DNA of 48,570 nucleotides from Pseudoflavonifractor capillosus (GTDB lineage: Bacteria > Bacillota > Clostridia > Oscillospirales > Oscillospiraceae), in assembly GCF_016902575.1 (NCBI RefSeq), contig NZ_JACSNZ010000013.1, positions 1-48,570 of the forward strand. Direction: 5' to 3'. The notes below the pieces were generated by a model. The model was not told where the DNA came from. It did no database searches and saw nothing but the letters and a program-made list of their open reading frames with translations. Positions 39,061 to 46,807 of this stretch are shown here, piece after piece (position 1 is the first letter of the stretch; each line of letters opens with the position of its first letter). Both the position numbers and the translations under genes were made by a program.

Positions 39061-39105
39061 AAAGTGCGAAAGTGCAAAGTGCAAAGGGTCTGCGTTTTGC
39101 ACTTT
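39061..39105. repeat. AAAGTGC repeats at the left end of IME C
   Basis: AAAGTGC occurs at 39061, 39069 and 39076 in direct order, and inverted (GCACTTT) at 39099-39105. The cluster lies about 50 bases inside the left end, overlapping the stop of the primase/RepA gene. It could bind recombinase or form a terminator for that gene. Confidence 0.5.
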
Positions 39106-41015
39106 CAGCTTGCGGGTTCGGGTGGCTGCTTCTTCTTGATGAAGTTATACCATTGACCGCCGACACGCCTTGCGCCTAAAATACCGCCCATGTTGCGCTT
39201 GGCGTTCTGTACCGTCCTCTCGGATATTCCGGCTTCGGCTGCGGCCTTTACAATGTCCTCGCTGGCAAGTTCTTTCCCGTCTGCAAGCAGGTCAAGTATC
39301 AGCTTCTCGGCTTGCTCGGTCTTGGTGGCGGTGTTCCCGCCCGCGCCGGATAGCAGCTCGTCGGCGGTTATGTCATATTCGCCTATCCATGAAAAGCCTG
39401 TTTCCGGGTCAAGGCAAAAGGCAACGGGCTTGCCCTCCGGCGCAAGGGAAGATTTGTCATGGACGATAACGCGCACATTCGGCTCCCGCTTCACGCGCCC
39501 GATCAGCAGGACGCTCCTTGCTGCGGCGCGGAAGTCAATAGAACCTAAGCCCCGGTATGCGCTCTGTCCTCCGGCGGCTTTGTTCAAGTGTCCGATAAGG
39601 ATAACGGCGCACCCGGTACGCTCGGCAACATCGGCAAGGCGGCGGAACATGGGGCGCACTTCGTTTGCCCTGTTCATGTCGGTCTTTTCGCCCATGTACG
39701 CCTGTATGGGGTCAAGGATAATCAACCGCGCCCCGTTCTGCGTGATTGCCTTTTCTATGCGCTCGTCGGAGAGGGTAAGCTCCCGTTTGGCTTCATCAAT
39801 CACAAGCACGCGGTCAAGGTCGGCTTCGGCTTCTATCAAGCGGGGCTTGACGGTATCGCCCAGCCCGTCCTCGGCGGTCTGGTAAATCACTTGGAATGGC
39901 GGCAAGGGCTTCATTCCCGGCAGCGTTCCCCCGGTGGTGCAGGCGGCGGCAAGGCGTAGGGCAAAGGTGGTCTTGCCCTCGCCGGGGTTGCCTTGCACAA
40001 TGGTTACTTTCCCAAAAGGGATATACGGCTCCCATAGCCATTCAACGGTCTGTGTGTCAACCTCGCTCATGCGGATAATCTCGACGGTTTCTTCCTGCGG
40101 CGGTTCTTTCAATCCGTAAACCGCTTCCCGGATATACTTCCCGTCTGTGATTTCTGCCCGGTGCTGCAATACCTCGTTCCAGTCCTTGTAAAGCGGCACA
40201 AGGCGGTGGACGGTCAAGCCCTCCGGCACAAGCTCCGCAAGGCGGCTGCAAGCGTCGTTTCCGGCTTGGTCGCTGTCAAGGCAGAGGTAAACGGTCTTGA
40301 TGTTCGGGCGGTCAGAGAGGAAACGCAACAGGGCTTTTTCTCCCACGCCGCCCAATGACAAATAGCTCTGCTTCTGCCACGCCTTTTTGAACAGGCAGAG
40401 GAAAGAGAGCAGGTCAACGGGGGCTTCAAAGACAAAAAGCCTGTCACCCTCGCCTCGGTAGCAGAAATTAAAGGCTTTGTCGCTGCCTTTCACATCAAAC
40501 CGGAAGTTTCCCGCCGTTCCCTTGCTGTGGGCGTAGCGCGGTATTCCGTCCTCGTCCCGCCCCACAAATACGGCGTTGTGGTGGGCTGCGTCCTCGTAAA
40601 TATCGCCGCGGGCAAAGAAAAAGCCCGTCACATCATCATCAATGCGGCGGGCTGCTGTGAGGTAGTTCCTCGCTATTCTGTTGTCGTTGTTTGGGGGCGG
40701 TAGCCGGAAGTCGGAAAGGGACGCGTGGCAAGGTCTGTCCGGCGGCGGTGCGGCTCCCTTTTCTCCTGTGAGAAGTTCCACGGCTTCGGTGAAGCTCTTG
40801 CCGAAAAACTCCATGACAAAATCAACGGGGCCGCCGCCCTTGCTCTGGCTGTGCCTGTACCATTTGTTTCCCCGGACGGTCAAGCTGTCGTGCCGTTTCC
40901 AGCGGTATTCATTCCCGGCGCGGGTAAGCTGCTCGCCCTGTGATTGCAGGAAAGAAACAAGGTCGGCTTGGTTCGCCCGGTTTATCTGTTCTTGGGTGTA
41001 GTACAAAAATCTCAA
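39105..41015 (-). CDS. Primase/TOPRIM-RepA ATPase fusion protein
   Basis: The 636-residue protein joins two replication modules. Residues 1-310 resemble DUF3991/TOPRIM primase-like proteins of MobQ elements (RWKRHDSLTVRGNKWYRHSQ; TOPRIM-type VYLCLDSDQAGNDACSRL). Residues 330-570 are a RepA-type AAA_25 hexameric helicase with Walker A QGNPGEGKTTFALRLAA and Walker B ARLIILDPIQAY plus HLNKAAGGQSAYRGLGSIDF. The end carries a winged helix (ISERTVQNAKRNMGGILGAR). It could replicate IME C after excision or on arrival. It follows the relaxase gene after 6 bases. Confidence 0.88.
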   Translation of the reverse strand: MRFLYYTQEQINRANQADLVSFLQSQGEQLTRAGNEYRWKRHDSLTVRGNKWYRHSQSKGGGPVDFVMEFFGKSFTEAVELLTGEKGAAPPPDRPCHASLSDFRLPPPNNDNRIARNYLTAARRIDDDVTGFFFARGDIYEDAAHHNAVFVGRDEDGIPRYAHSKGTAGNFRFDVKGSDKAFNFCYRGEGDRLFVFEAPVDLLSFLCLFKKAWQKQSYLSLGGVGEKALLRFLSDRPNIKTVYLCLDSDQAGNDACSRLAELVPEGLTVHRLVPLYKDWNEVLQHRAEITDGKYIREAVYGLKEPPQEETVEIIRMSEVDTQTVEWLWEPYIPFGKVTIVQGNPGEGKTTFALRLAAACTTGGTLPGMKPLPPFQVIYQTAEDGLGDTVKPRLIEAEADLDRVLVIDEAKRELTLSDERIEKAITQNGARLIILDPIQAYMGEKTDMNRANEVRPMFRRLADVAERTGCAVILIGHLNKAAGGQSAYRGLGSIDFRAAARSVLLIGRVKREPNVRVIVHDKSSLAPEGKPVAFCLDPETGFSWIGEYDITADELLSGAGGNTATKTEQAEKLILDLLADGKELASEDIVKAAAEAGISERTVQNAKRNMGGILGARRVGGQWYNFIKKKQPPEPAS

Positions 41016-41021
41016 CTCCTT

Positions 41022-42521
41022 TCATCGTTCTAAGTCGTGCTGCTTGGTGCGGGTCTGCTCCGGCTGGTCGGCTTTCAGCGCAATATCAACGCACTTGCGG
41101 ATATTGTGCAGCTCGGCAACCTCGGCGCGGGTTTCTTTCAGCTTGGTATATTCCGCTGTTCTCTGCCCGCTGAGGGTGGCGTACTCTTTTTCCCATTCAG
41201 CGATAGGCAAGCTCTTTGTCCCTTTCGGCAGATTTGCATGGAGATAGCGGCTCGCTGCGTTCCATAGCGTAAGCTCGGCGCGGTGGGCTTCCTCGTACTT
41301 GTCGCGCTTGCTCGTCCAGCCATTTTTCAGCTTTTTCAGCTCGTCGTGAATGGGCTTGTACTCGGTGTAGTTCTTCCCGTATTCAATCAGCTTTTGTAAT
41401 TCTTTCATGCGCTTCTCGGCGGTTTTCATGCCCGCCCGGATAGCGTCGGCTTGGTCGCTGACAGAGGAAAGGGTAGCGTCCAGCTCCGCAAGGGTGGAAA
41501 TGCCATGCTCGGAAAGATAGCCTACTGCCTTTGCAACGGTTTTCAGTTCATCGGCGGCGTGCTGCCTTTGCCAACTTTGCGAATACTTCCGGCTCTTTTC
41601 TCTCTGAACGCTTAAATACTTCATCAGCAGATTTGCAAGGCCGGGGGATTGCGGGGGCTGCTCCGGGGCGTTTTCCCGCGCCTTGAACAGTTCGCCAATC
41701 CATTCTTTGAGCTTTCCAATCTGCGCCCGGATTTCCCGGATAAGGCGGTTTGCCTTTTGGATATTCCGGTTCAGCTCGCCTTTCTCGGTGGCTATGCCTT
41801 TCTTCTCCATTTGACAAGCCGCTACGCCCATGTGGACGGTAGGCAGCTCGTCAATGCCGCGCTCGGCGTTACTGCGGTGGTCGATACGCTCCGGGCGTCC
41901 GGCGCGTTCAAGGTAGGCATTTGAAATATCCGCCCATGCCTTGCGCCATAAAAGCGCGTTGCCCTTGTCGTTCCAGCCTGTGAGGTCAACTTTGTGTGTC
42001 TTGTATCTGCCGCTTGGTAAGCGTATGCGCTCGCCGTTCTCGTCAATGTCATATTCCTTTTTGGACTTCGCCGCCCATGCGCCGCGCTCGTCAAGGGGGC
42101 GCATAGTAAGCATGATATGACAATGGGGGTTGCCGCTGTCGGTGTCGTGAATGGCAAAATCAACGCACATTCCTCTGGAAACAAATTGAGAGGAACAGTA
42201 TTCCCGGACAAGCCGGATCTGTTCCTCTCTGGATAATTCTATGGGGAGTGCTGCGTCAATCTCTCTGGCAAGCTGGGCGTTCCCGGTTTTCTCGTAAAGC
42301 TCCACACTGTTCCATAGGGTAGCGCGGTCAGAGAAAGAGGGCGGGGCATGGGGCGGCAATAGGATTTCCGTATGGACAACGCCGCGCTTGCGGGTGTAGT
42401 CATGGGTCATTCCGTCCCACTCGTTTGTGATTTTCTCGCCGCTTCGGTAGGTGGCTGCGGCAACGGCTGACTTGCCTTTTCCTCGGCTCACAATGCCGAT
42501 GTTACAATGGTAAATAGCTAT
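41022..42521 (-). CDS. MobA/MobL (MobQ) relaxase of IME C
   Basis: The ~499-residue relaxase has the MobA/MobL domain in its first 200 residues (YHCNIGIVSRGKGKSAVAAA, TYRSGEKITNEWDG; histidine motif AIHDTDSGNPHCHIMLTMRP) and coiled coil after that. It should nick the oriT at 42734-42745. GGGAGGTGA lies 6 bases before an ATA codon that matches the family start (MAIYHCNIG); the GTG at 42530 lies within the ribosome site and the ATG at 42716 lies in the oriT. So an ATA start is proposed, with some doubt. A terminator-like hairpin precedes the gene. Confidence 0.88.
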   Translation of the reverse strand: MAIYHCNIGIVSRGKGKSAVAAATYRSGEKITNEWDGMTHDYTRKRGVVHTEILLPPHAPPSFSDRATLWNSVELYEKTGNAQLAREIDAALPIELSREEQIRLVREYCSSQFVSRGMCVDFAIHDTDSGNPHCHIMLTMRPLDERGAWAAKSKKEYDIDENGERIRLPSGRYKTHKVDLTGWNDKGNALLWRKAWADISNAYLERAGRPERIDHRSNAERGIDELPTVHMGVAACQMEKKGIATEKGELNRNIQKANRLIREIRAQIGKLKEWIGELFKARENAPEQPPQSPGLANLLMKYLSVQREKSRKYSQSWQRQHAADELKTVAKAVGYLSEHGISTLAELDATLSSVSDQADAIRAGMKTAEKRMKELQKLIEYGKNYTEYKPIHDELKKLKNGWTSKRDKYEEAHRAELTLWNAASRYLHANLPKGTKSLPIAEWEKEYATLSGQRTAEYTKLKETRAEVAELHNIRKCVDIALKADQPEQTRTKQHDLER

Positions 42522-42540
42522 GGGTATCACCTCCCGGATA

Positions 42541-42600
42541 GGATAATAAAACCCGCAAAAATAGTACAGACGCGCAAGCGGGTGTACTGTTTTTGTGGGT
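42541..42600 (-). terminator. Terminator-like attenuator before the IME C relaxase
   Basis: ACCCGCAAAAATAGTACA at 42551-42568 pairs with TGTACTGTTTTTGTGGGT at 42583-42600, an 18-bp stem with two mismatches. On the minus strand the stem is followed by TTTATTATCC. The relaxase start is about 30 bases beyond. Confidence 0.7.
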
Positions 42601-42611
42601 GTGCAGGGATA

Positions 42612-42758
42612 GCCGCGAAGCGGCGCAAGGGGTGCAGCCCCTTGTTGCGGCAAAGCCGCCATATCGGAGCGCGGGGAAAGTTCCCTGTGCGGAGATAAGC
42701 CCTCGGCAGAGCGCACACGCCCGCAAGGGTGTATAAGTGCGCCCTTTGTACCAAAGGG
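42612..42758. other. Probable oriT of IME C with MobQ nic site
   Basis: TAAGTGCGCCCT at 42734-42745 is the conserved nic region of the RSF1010/pTF1/pGO1 family used by MobQ relaxases. It is flanked by an imperfect hairpin on the left (ACACGCCC...GGGTGT) and a perfect one on the right (CCCTTTG-TAC-CAAAGGG, 42742-42758). Three further hairpins lie at 42612-42624, 42626-42644 and 42647-42659. The relaxase gene starts close by. This is the best-supported oriT in the window. Confidence 0.82.
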
Positions 42759-42759
42759 A

Positions 42760-43056
42760 TTATTCGCTTTTCCCGCCCTCGGTGCGTTTTTTCAGATAGC
42801 CCCGCGCTTCCTCGCTCGTCAGGGCAAGCCGGAGAAAGGCGGCGGCTTCTTCGTCGGTCATGGTCTTTGCTTCTGGCACAATGCTCTCAAAGACCGCACC
42901 CCGGACGATCAGCCGATGGCTGCGCGTCCTGCGTTCCTCTTGGGATAACTTTTGCCGCAACACCTTTTCCCGATTTTCAAGCTGCCGGATTTTCTTCTTC
43001 CCGTCCTCAATCTCGGCTTGCAATTCCTCGCGTTTTTTTTCTCTCGGTTTCGTCAT
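42760..43056 (-). CDS. DUF3847 family protein, IME C copy
   Basis: A 98-residue coiled-coil protein (KKREELQAEIEDGKKKIRQL, then RRTRSHRLIVRGAVFESI) of the DUF3847 family, homologous to 31580-31879 in IME B. Both copies are the first gene on the far side of a MobQ oriT. A relaxosome role is a reasonable guess. The ATG is preceded by AAGGAGTG. The stop lies 2 bases from the oriT right hairpin. Confidence 0.8.
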   Translation of the reverse strand: MTKPREKKREELQAEIEDGKKKIRQLENREKVLRQKLSQEERRTRSHRLIVRGAVFESIVPEAKTMTDEEAAAFLRLALTSEEARGYLKKRTEGGKSE

Positions 43057-43088
43057 GGGTGGTCACTCCTTTCTACCTGTCGGCATAG

Positions 43089-43122
43089 AAAAAGGACAGT
43101 CGATTTCCTCGGCTGTCCTTTT
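43089..43122 (-). terminator. Terminator after the RlmA-like gene
   Basis: AAAAGGACAG at 43090-43099 and CTGTCCTTTT at 43113-43122 make a 10-bp stem; the minus strand then reads TTCTATG after the T-rich arm. It separates the methyltransferase unit from DUF3847. Confidence 0.8.
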
Positions 43123-43187
43123 GATTAGGGTGTTTGGTTTACTCCGTTCTGCTCAATAAATGGGAATATTAAATATCAATACGCCCT

Positions 43188-44021
43188 TTAATACATTCCT
43201 ATTAAAACATCAGCTTCGATTGTCAAATGTGTGAGAGTACGCCAATCAACGCAATCTTTTTCAACGCAAAAGAGAAGCGGCGTCATTTCAATAAACGACA
43301 TTCTTTGTTCTGATGACAACTGTACGGTGGCTGAAACCGTTTCTCTTGAAATGGTTTTAAGATATTTCTCAAAATATTCAACGACAGACTCATTTGAATA
43401 ATCTGGATTTTTCAAGTGTGCTTGCACTTTAGTCCTGATTTCCCTCAAATGATTTTTCGTAGGAATTACTTTCACAACATATCCGTTAGGAGATAGCAAT
43501 CGCTGAAATTCTTTGTAGTGTGCAGGCGAAAATATGTCTAAAATACAATCCATACTTCCGTCTTTCAAAGGGATTTTTGATAAGTCAGTAACAAACCACT
43601 TCACTGCTTTGCGCTTGTCTTTTTTTGATGCAATCTGTATTGCCTCCCTTGACAAGTCAAAGGCAAAGATGTTTCGTTCTGTTCTTTGCTGTATCTGCCT
43701 TGCATAGAAACCCTCGCCGCAACCAACATCTAAAATGTTTCTTATAGATGGCGTATCAGAAATAAACTGTATGATTTTCTCCAACACAACATCATACATG
43801 CCATACTCCAAAATTTGGTGCCGGTTGTCAAAAGACCGCTTGCTGTAGTTGGTTTTGGGCGATGATTTTAACAACAAATTTACATACCCATATCTTGAAA
43901 TATCAAAGCAATGTCCATGTCTACAAATTAGGCTATTGCCTTGTATATCCATTGATTTTGTGCAAATTGGGCATTGAAAATAAACCTTGCTGTCTGCAAA
44001 GCGTGATAAATTATTATTCAT
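43188..44021 (-). CDS. RlmA-type 23S rRNA (guanine-N1) methyltransferase, putative macrolide resistance
   Basis: The 277-residue protein matches RlmA/TlrB enzymes, which methylate N1 of G745 or G748 in 23S rRNA in the peptide tunnel; the G748 type takes part in tylosin resistance. The zinc site is present with the family spacing: C17, C20 (CPIC), C33 and H37 (LICRHGHCFD). The SAM motif is ILDVGCGEGFYARQI near residue 95. The AT-rich cargo gene has its own promoter, leader peptide and terminator. The leader MVTFMRLR ends in the macrolide arrest motif MRLR, so drug-induced expression is likely. Resistance itself is inferred. Confidence 0.85.
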   Translation of the reverse strand: MNNNLSRFADSKVYFQCPICTKSMDIQGNSLICRHGHCFDISRYGYVNLLLKSSPKTNYSKRSFDNRHQILEYGMYDVVLEKIIQFISDTPSIRNILDVGCGEGFYARQIQQRTERNIFAFDLSREAIQIASKKDKRKAVKWFVTDLSKIPLKDGSMDCILDIFSPAHYKEFQRLLSPNGYVVKVIPTKNHLREIRTKVQAHLKNPDYSNESVVEYFEKYLKTISRETVSATVQLSSEQRMSFIEMTPLLFCVEKDCVDWRTLTHLTIEADVLIGMY

Positions 44022-44058
44022 TTGTTTTTCCTCCGTAATTACATCTCTGCTTCAATAA

Positions 44059-44096
44059 GCGAGTTATGCAATACGGATAACCGCAACATAACTCGC
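44059..44096 (-). promoter_or_regulatory. Leader hairpin between leader peptide and RlmA-like gene
   Basis: GCGAGTTATG and CATAACTCGC at 44059-44068 and 44087-44096 form a perfect 10-bp stem extended by an imperfect inner helix. It begins 4 bases after the leader stop codon, where a stalled ribosome would change its folding. There is no long T-run, so a translational or mRNA-folding mechanism is more likely than plain termination. Confidence 0.65.
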
Positions 44097-44100
44097 GGTT

Positions 44101-44127
44101 TTATCTTAATCTCATAAATGTAACCAT
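44101..44127 (-). CDS. Leader peptide MVTFMRLR, candidate macrolide sensor
   Basis: A complete 8-codon ORF: MVTFMRLR then TAA. It has an excellent ribosome site (TTGGAGG, 8 bases before the ATG). MRL(R) is the minimal macrolide-dependent arrest motif known from ErmDL (MTHSMRLR...). The ORF lies in the 5' leader of the RlmA-like gene, after a consensus promoter and before a hairpin. Stalling with drug at Arg-Leu-Arg would sit right before the hairpin. It is too short for routine gene calling. Confidence 0.75.
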   Translation of the reverse strand: MVTFMRLR

Positions 44128-44175
44128 TGTGTTGTCCTCCAATCAATTCCGCAGTATTACTCTGCTTTTAGAAAA

Positions 44176-44204
44176 AGTATAGCACAAAACTATGAACATT
44201 TCAA
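44176..44204 (-). promoter_or_regulatory. Promoter of the leader/RlmA-like unit
   Basis: On the minus strand TTGAAA (44199-44204), a 17-base spacer and TATACT (44176-44181). Transcription would start near 44169, giving a 5' leader of about 150 bases that contains the MVTFMRLR ORF. Confidence 0.8.
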
Positions 44205-44206
44205 CT

Positions 44207-44503
44207 CTATTTCAGCCTGTCGGCGACGTTGCTCTCTCTGGCATACCGCCGCGCCGCTTCCCGCCGTTCCTCGCTGTATGGGGCGGTCAGACGGAAAGAG
44301 AAGCGGCCTTTCTCAATGTCAAACTCCATGCAGCCCGTTTCCGGGTCTGCGTCGGTCTGGCGGCACACATCGGGGTGCTGCTCGGCATAGGCGGCAAGCC
44401 GCTTCTTCAAGTCGGTGTTGTGGGTACGGATATGGATCAACGGGTCTTTCTCATCAAACCAGATGTCTGTGATCTTTTTTTGCTTGGGAAGCCCTGTTCG
44501 CAT
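44207..44503 (-). CDS. Conserved small IME protein
   Basis: A 98-residue protein (KITDIWFDEKDPLIHIRTHN; YAEQHPDVCRQTDADPETGC) found in many IMEs and ICEs of Clostridia, function unknown. It may be a compact beta/alpha fold; ILIHIRTHNTDLKKRL-like text appears in homologues annotated only as hypothetical. It lies between the TnpW-like and RlmA-like genes; its stop codon abuts the methyltransferase promoter. GGAGAG precedes the ATG. Confidence 0.65.
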   Translation of the reverse strand: MRTGLPKQKKITDIWFDEKDPLIHIRTHNTDLKKRLAAYAEQHPDVCRQTDADPETGCMEFDIEKGRFSFRLTAPYSEERREAARRYARESNVADRLK

Positions 44504-44636
44504 AAACTCTCCTTTCTGCGCCCTCGTTTGGAGAGAGGGGCATTTTTGAGGGAATTTTCCCGGCTCTTGACTTGGGGAAAATGGGGATTTTCAAATAGAA
44601 ACCGCCCCGGCGAACCATTCTTCGTCCGGGCGGTTC
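44504..44636. other. Short intergenic region in IME C
   Basis: No gene is seen. On the minus strand GAACCGCCCGG at 44637-44627 side and CCGGGGCGGTTTC (44610-44598) form a terminator-like hairpin followed by TATTTGAAAATCC. Confidence 0.4.
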
Positions 44637-44831
44637 CTATCGCGTGATTTTCGTTTTTTCCGGCTCTTGACCGTCCTGCAAGCTGTCGGCAAGTATCACT
44701 TTGAGCAGCTTGTCGCGGAATGTTTCTGTGCCGCTGTGGTTGAAAAACAACTCCGCAACGATGGTCTGTCCGTCCCTCTGTGTCGTGATAACACTGTCGG
44801 GGGATTGAGGTGTCCCGTTCTGTTCTGCCAT
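44637..44831 (-). CDS. TnpW-like transposon-encoded protein
   Basis: A 64-residue protein with the TnpW-type core RDGQTIVAELFFNHSGTETF followed by RDKLLKVILAD. TnpW proteins are encoded beside the large serine recombinases of Tn4451-like elements; their role is not established. It lies 78 bases after the recombinase gene, in the same direction. GGAGC precedes the ATG. Confidence 0.75.
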   Translation of the reverse strand: MAEQNGTPQSPDSVITTQRDGQTIVAELFFNHSGTETFRDKLLKVILADSLQDGQEPEKTKITR

Positions 44832-44909
44832 AGGCGGCTCCTTTCTCTGGGTGCAAAAGAGGGATTTCCCGTAGCCCGGAAAATCCCTCTTGGTTGTCAG
44901 TATTCGGTT

Positions 44910-46760
44910 TTACTGTGCGGGTGCTGCGGCGGCTTCCTGTGCCTTTTTCTTTGCCCGGTATTCCCGTGCTTTCATGCGGTCATACTCCCGTCGCTTTTCA
45001 AGGTTACGCGCCCGGTACTCCCTTGAATACTGCCGGTGGTAGGCGCGGCTCTTTTCCTTTTGGGCTTCCTCGATTTCCTCCCGCATTTGCCGGATTTCCT
45101 GCTCCGTTGGCTCTGTAAGCTGTGTCACTTCGTTCTCAAATTTGCCGATATAGTTGAAATATATCCCGATGTGCTGAATGGCTTGTTTTGCCCTTTTCTT
45201 GTCGCGCTCATGCACTTCAATCCGGCTGATAAACTCGTTGAGAATGGCGGGGGTCAGGTCGGTAAAGGCAGCGTAGCGTTCCGTCAGCTTCAAAAACTTC
45301 TGCGCCCGTCCGCCCGCGTTCTCAAAAGCGGATAGCTGCTCTTGCAGCTCGGCAAGCTCCGCTTTCAGCGCATAGTATTCTTCTGAATACTTCTGCGACA
45401 TTTGCTCATAGCGGTCTTGCGGGATCGTGCCGAGGGCGTTGTCCTCATAGAGCTTGTTCAGCACCTTGTCAATCTGTTCAAGGCGCGTCGTGATTTGCGG
45501 GATACGCTTCTGCTGTTTCTTGGTCTTGTCGGTCTGCTGCATGGCAAGGTTCTTTTTCACTAAGGCTTCAAATTCCGCCCAGTTGCTGATAGAATAGTCC
45601 TCGATTTTCTTCAGCACTTCCGCGATGGTCTGCATGAGCAAATCCGCGTCAATGATGTGCGGGGAATTGCATTTGGGGTTTTTGGCTTTTCCCTTGTGGT
45701 ACTCGCTGCAATAGGCAACATGACGCTTGCCGCCATTCCGATAATCTATGCGAATGTGCATTTTCGCACCGCAATCCTTACAGAAAAGCAAGCCCGACAA
45801 AGGGTGGATTTCCCCGTCCCCGTTGGGGCGTTTGACGGGCGCATTTTCCAAAATCCGCTGTACGGTTTCAAAGTCGGTGCGGTCAATAATCGGCTCATGC
45901 ACATTTTCGGTTATCTGCCATTGGCTCCGGTCTACATAGTGGTTCCGCTTGTCGCGGAAGTGCTTTGTGGTCTTGAAGTTGACAACATCACCGCAATACT
46001 CCTGCCGTGTGAGGATATGGGTCAGGGTGGCTTTGTTCCACTTATAGCGGTTGGCCTCATTGAGCGCCCTGTTTTTACAGGTTCCCCGCCCGCGCTCTTT
46101 CATGTAGAATGTGGGCGTTGGGATTTGCGCCTGCGTGAGATATACGGCAATTTGGTTTCGGTTTTTTCCGTCCAGAAACAGGCGAAAAATCAAACGAACA
46201 ACTCCGGCGGCTTCCTCGTCGATAATCCAAAAATCCTTGTTGTCCGGGGATTTGACATAGCCATAGGGGGCTTCGGTGGCAATCGGCTTTCCACTCATGC
46301 CCTTCGTCTTAATGCCGGTCTTTACTTTCTTGCTGATGTCCTTTGCGTACCACTCCGACATGATGTTGATAAAGGGCGCAAACTCCAATGTATCGGGCTT
46401 TTCGCTGTCTATCCCGTTGTTGACTGCGATAAAGCGCACATTGTTCCGTCTGAATATCTCCATCGCATTGCCGACTTGGAGATAGTCACGCCCCCAGCGT
46501 GTCAGGTCTTTCATAATGCAGACACCGATTTTCCCGTTCTCTACATCGTCCATCATGCGGGAGTAGGCAGAACGGTCAAAAAATCTGCCGCTTTCGTCAT
46601 CGTCAATGTAGTGCCGGATATTGGTTAAGTGCTGCCCTCTGGCGTAGTTCTCCAAAAAGATTTTTTGGTTCTGTATCGAGTTACTCTCACCGCCGTCCCT
46701 GTCCTCGTCGCCCACGGAAAGGCGGGAGTAAAGGGCTGTAATTTTACTATAATCAGTCAT
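44910..46760 (-). CDS. Large serine recombinase of IME C
   Basis: The ~616-residue recombinase moves IME C. The catalytic serine is in TALYSRLSVGDEDRDGGESN near residue 13; DLTRWGRDYLQVGNAMEIFR follows. The recombinase domain, the zinc ribbon (LLFCKDCGAKMHIRIDYRN ... YCSEYHKGK) and a C-terminal coiled coil are present. The ORF is open to 46820, i.e. into the virD4 junction, but AGGAGG is placed correctly for the ATG at 46760. It is only distantly similar to the recombinase of IME B, which targets another gene. Confidence 0.94.
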   Translation of the reverse strand: MTDYSKITALYSRLSVGDEDRDGGESNSIQNQKIFLENYARGQHLTNIRHYIDDDESGRFFDRSAYSRMMDDVENGKIGVCIMKDLTRWGRDYLQVGNAMEIFRRNNVRFIAVNNGIDSEKPDTLEFAPFINIMSEWYAKDISKKVKTGIKTKGMSGKPIATEAPYGYVKSPDNKDFWIIDEEAAGVVRLIFRLFLDGKNRNQIAVYLTQAQIPTPTFYMKERGRGTCKNRALNEANRYKWNKATLTHILTRQEYCGDVVNFKTTKHFRDKRNHYVDRSQWQITENVHEPIIDRTDFETVQRILENAPVKRPNGDGEIHPLSGLLFCKDCGAKMHIRIDYRNGGKRHVAYCSEYHKGKAKNPKCNSPHIIDADLLMQTIAEVLKKIEDYSISNWAEFEALVKKNLAMQQTDKTKKQQKRIPQITTRLEQIDKVLNKLYEDNALGTIPQDRYEQMSQKYSEEYYALKAELAELQEQLSAFENAGGRAQKFLKLTERYAAFTDLTPAILNEFISRIEVHERDKKRAKQAIQHIGIYFNYIGKFENEVTQLTEPTEQEIRQMREEIEEAQKEKSRAYHRQYSREYRARNLEKRREYDRMKAREYRAKKKAQEAAAAPAQ

Positions 46761-46807
46761 GTGCATAACCTCCTGTGCGTCCATATAGGCTTCCTTTACA
46801 CTTAAAA

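Noticed and set aside
39190..39885. A 231-codon plus-strand frame in the primase/RepA gene region, Ser/Arg/Pro-rich
   Set aside because: A shadow of the minus-strand RepA ATPase, whose Walker motifs are in the accepted frame.
44059..44096. The leader hairpin as a simple Rho-independent terminator
   Set aside because: The stem is followed by TTATTGAAGC rather than a T-run on the transcribed strand, so intrinsic termination is unlikely.
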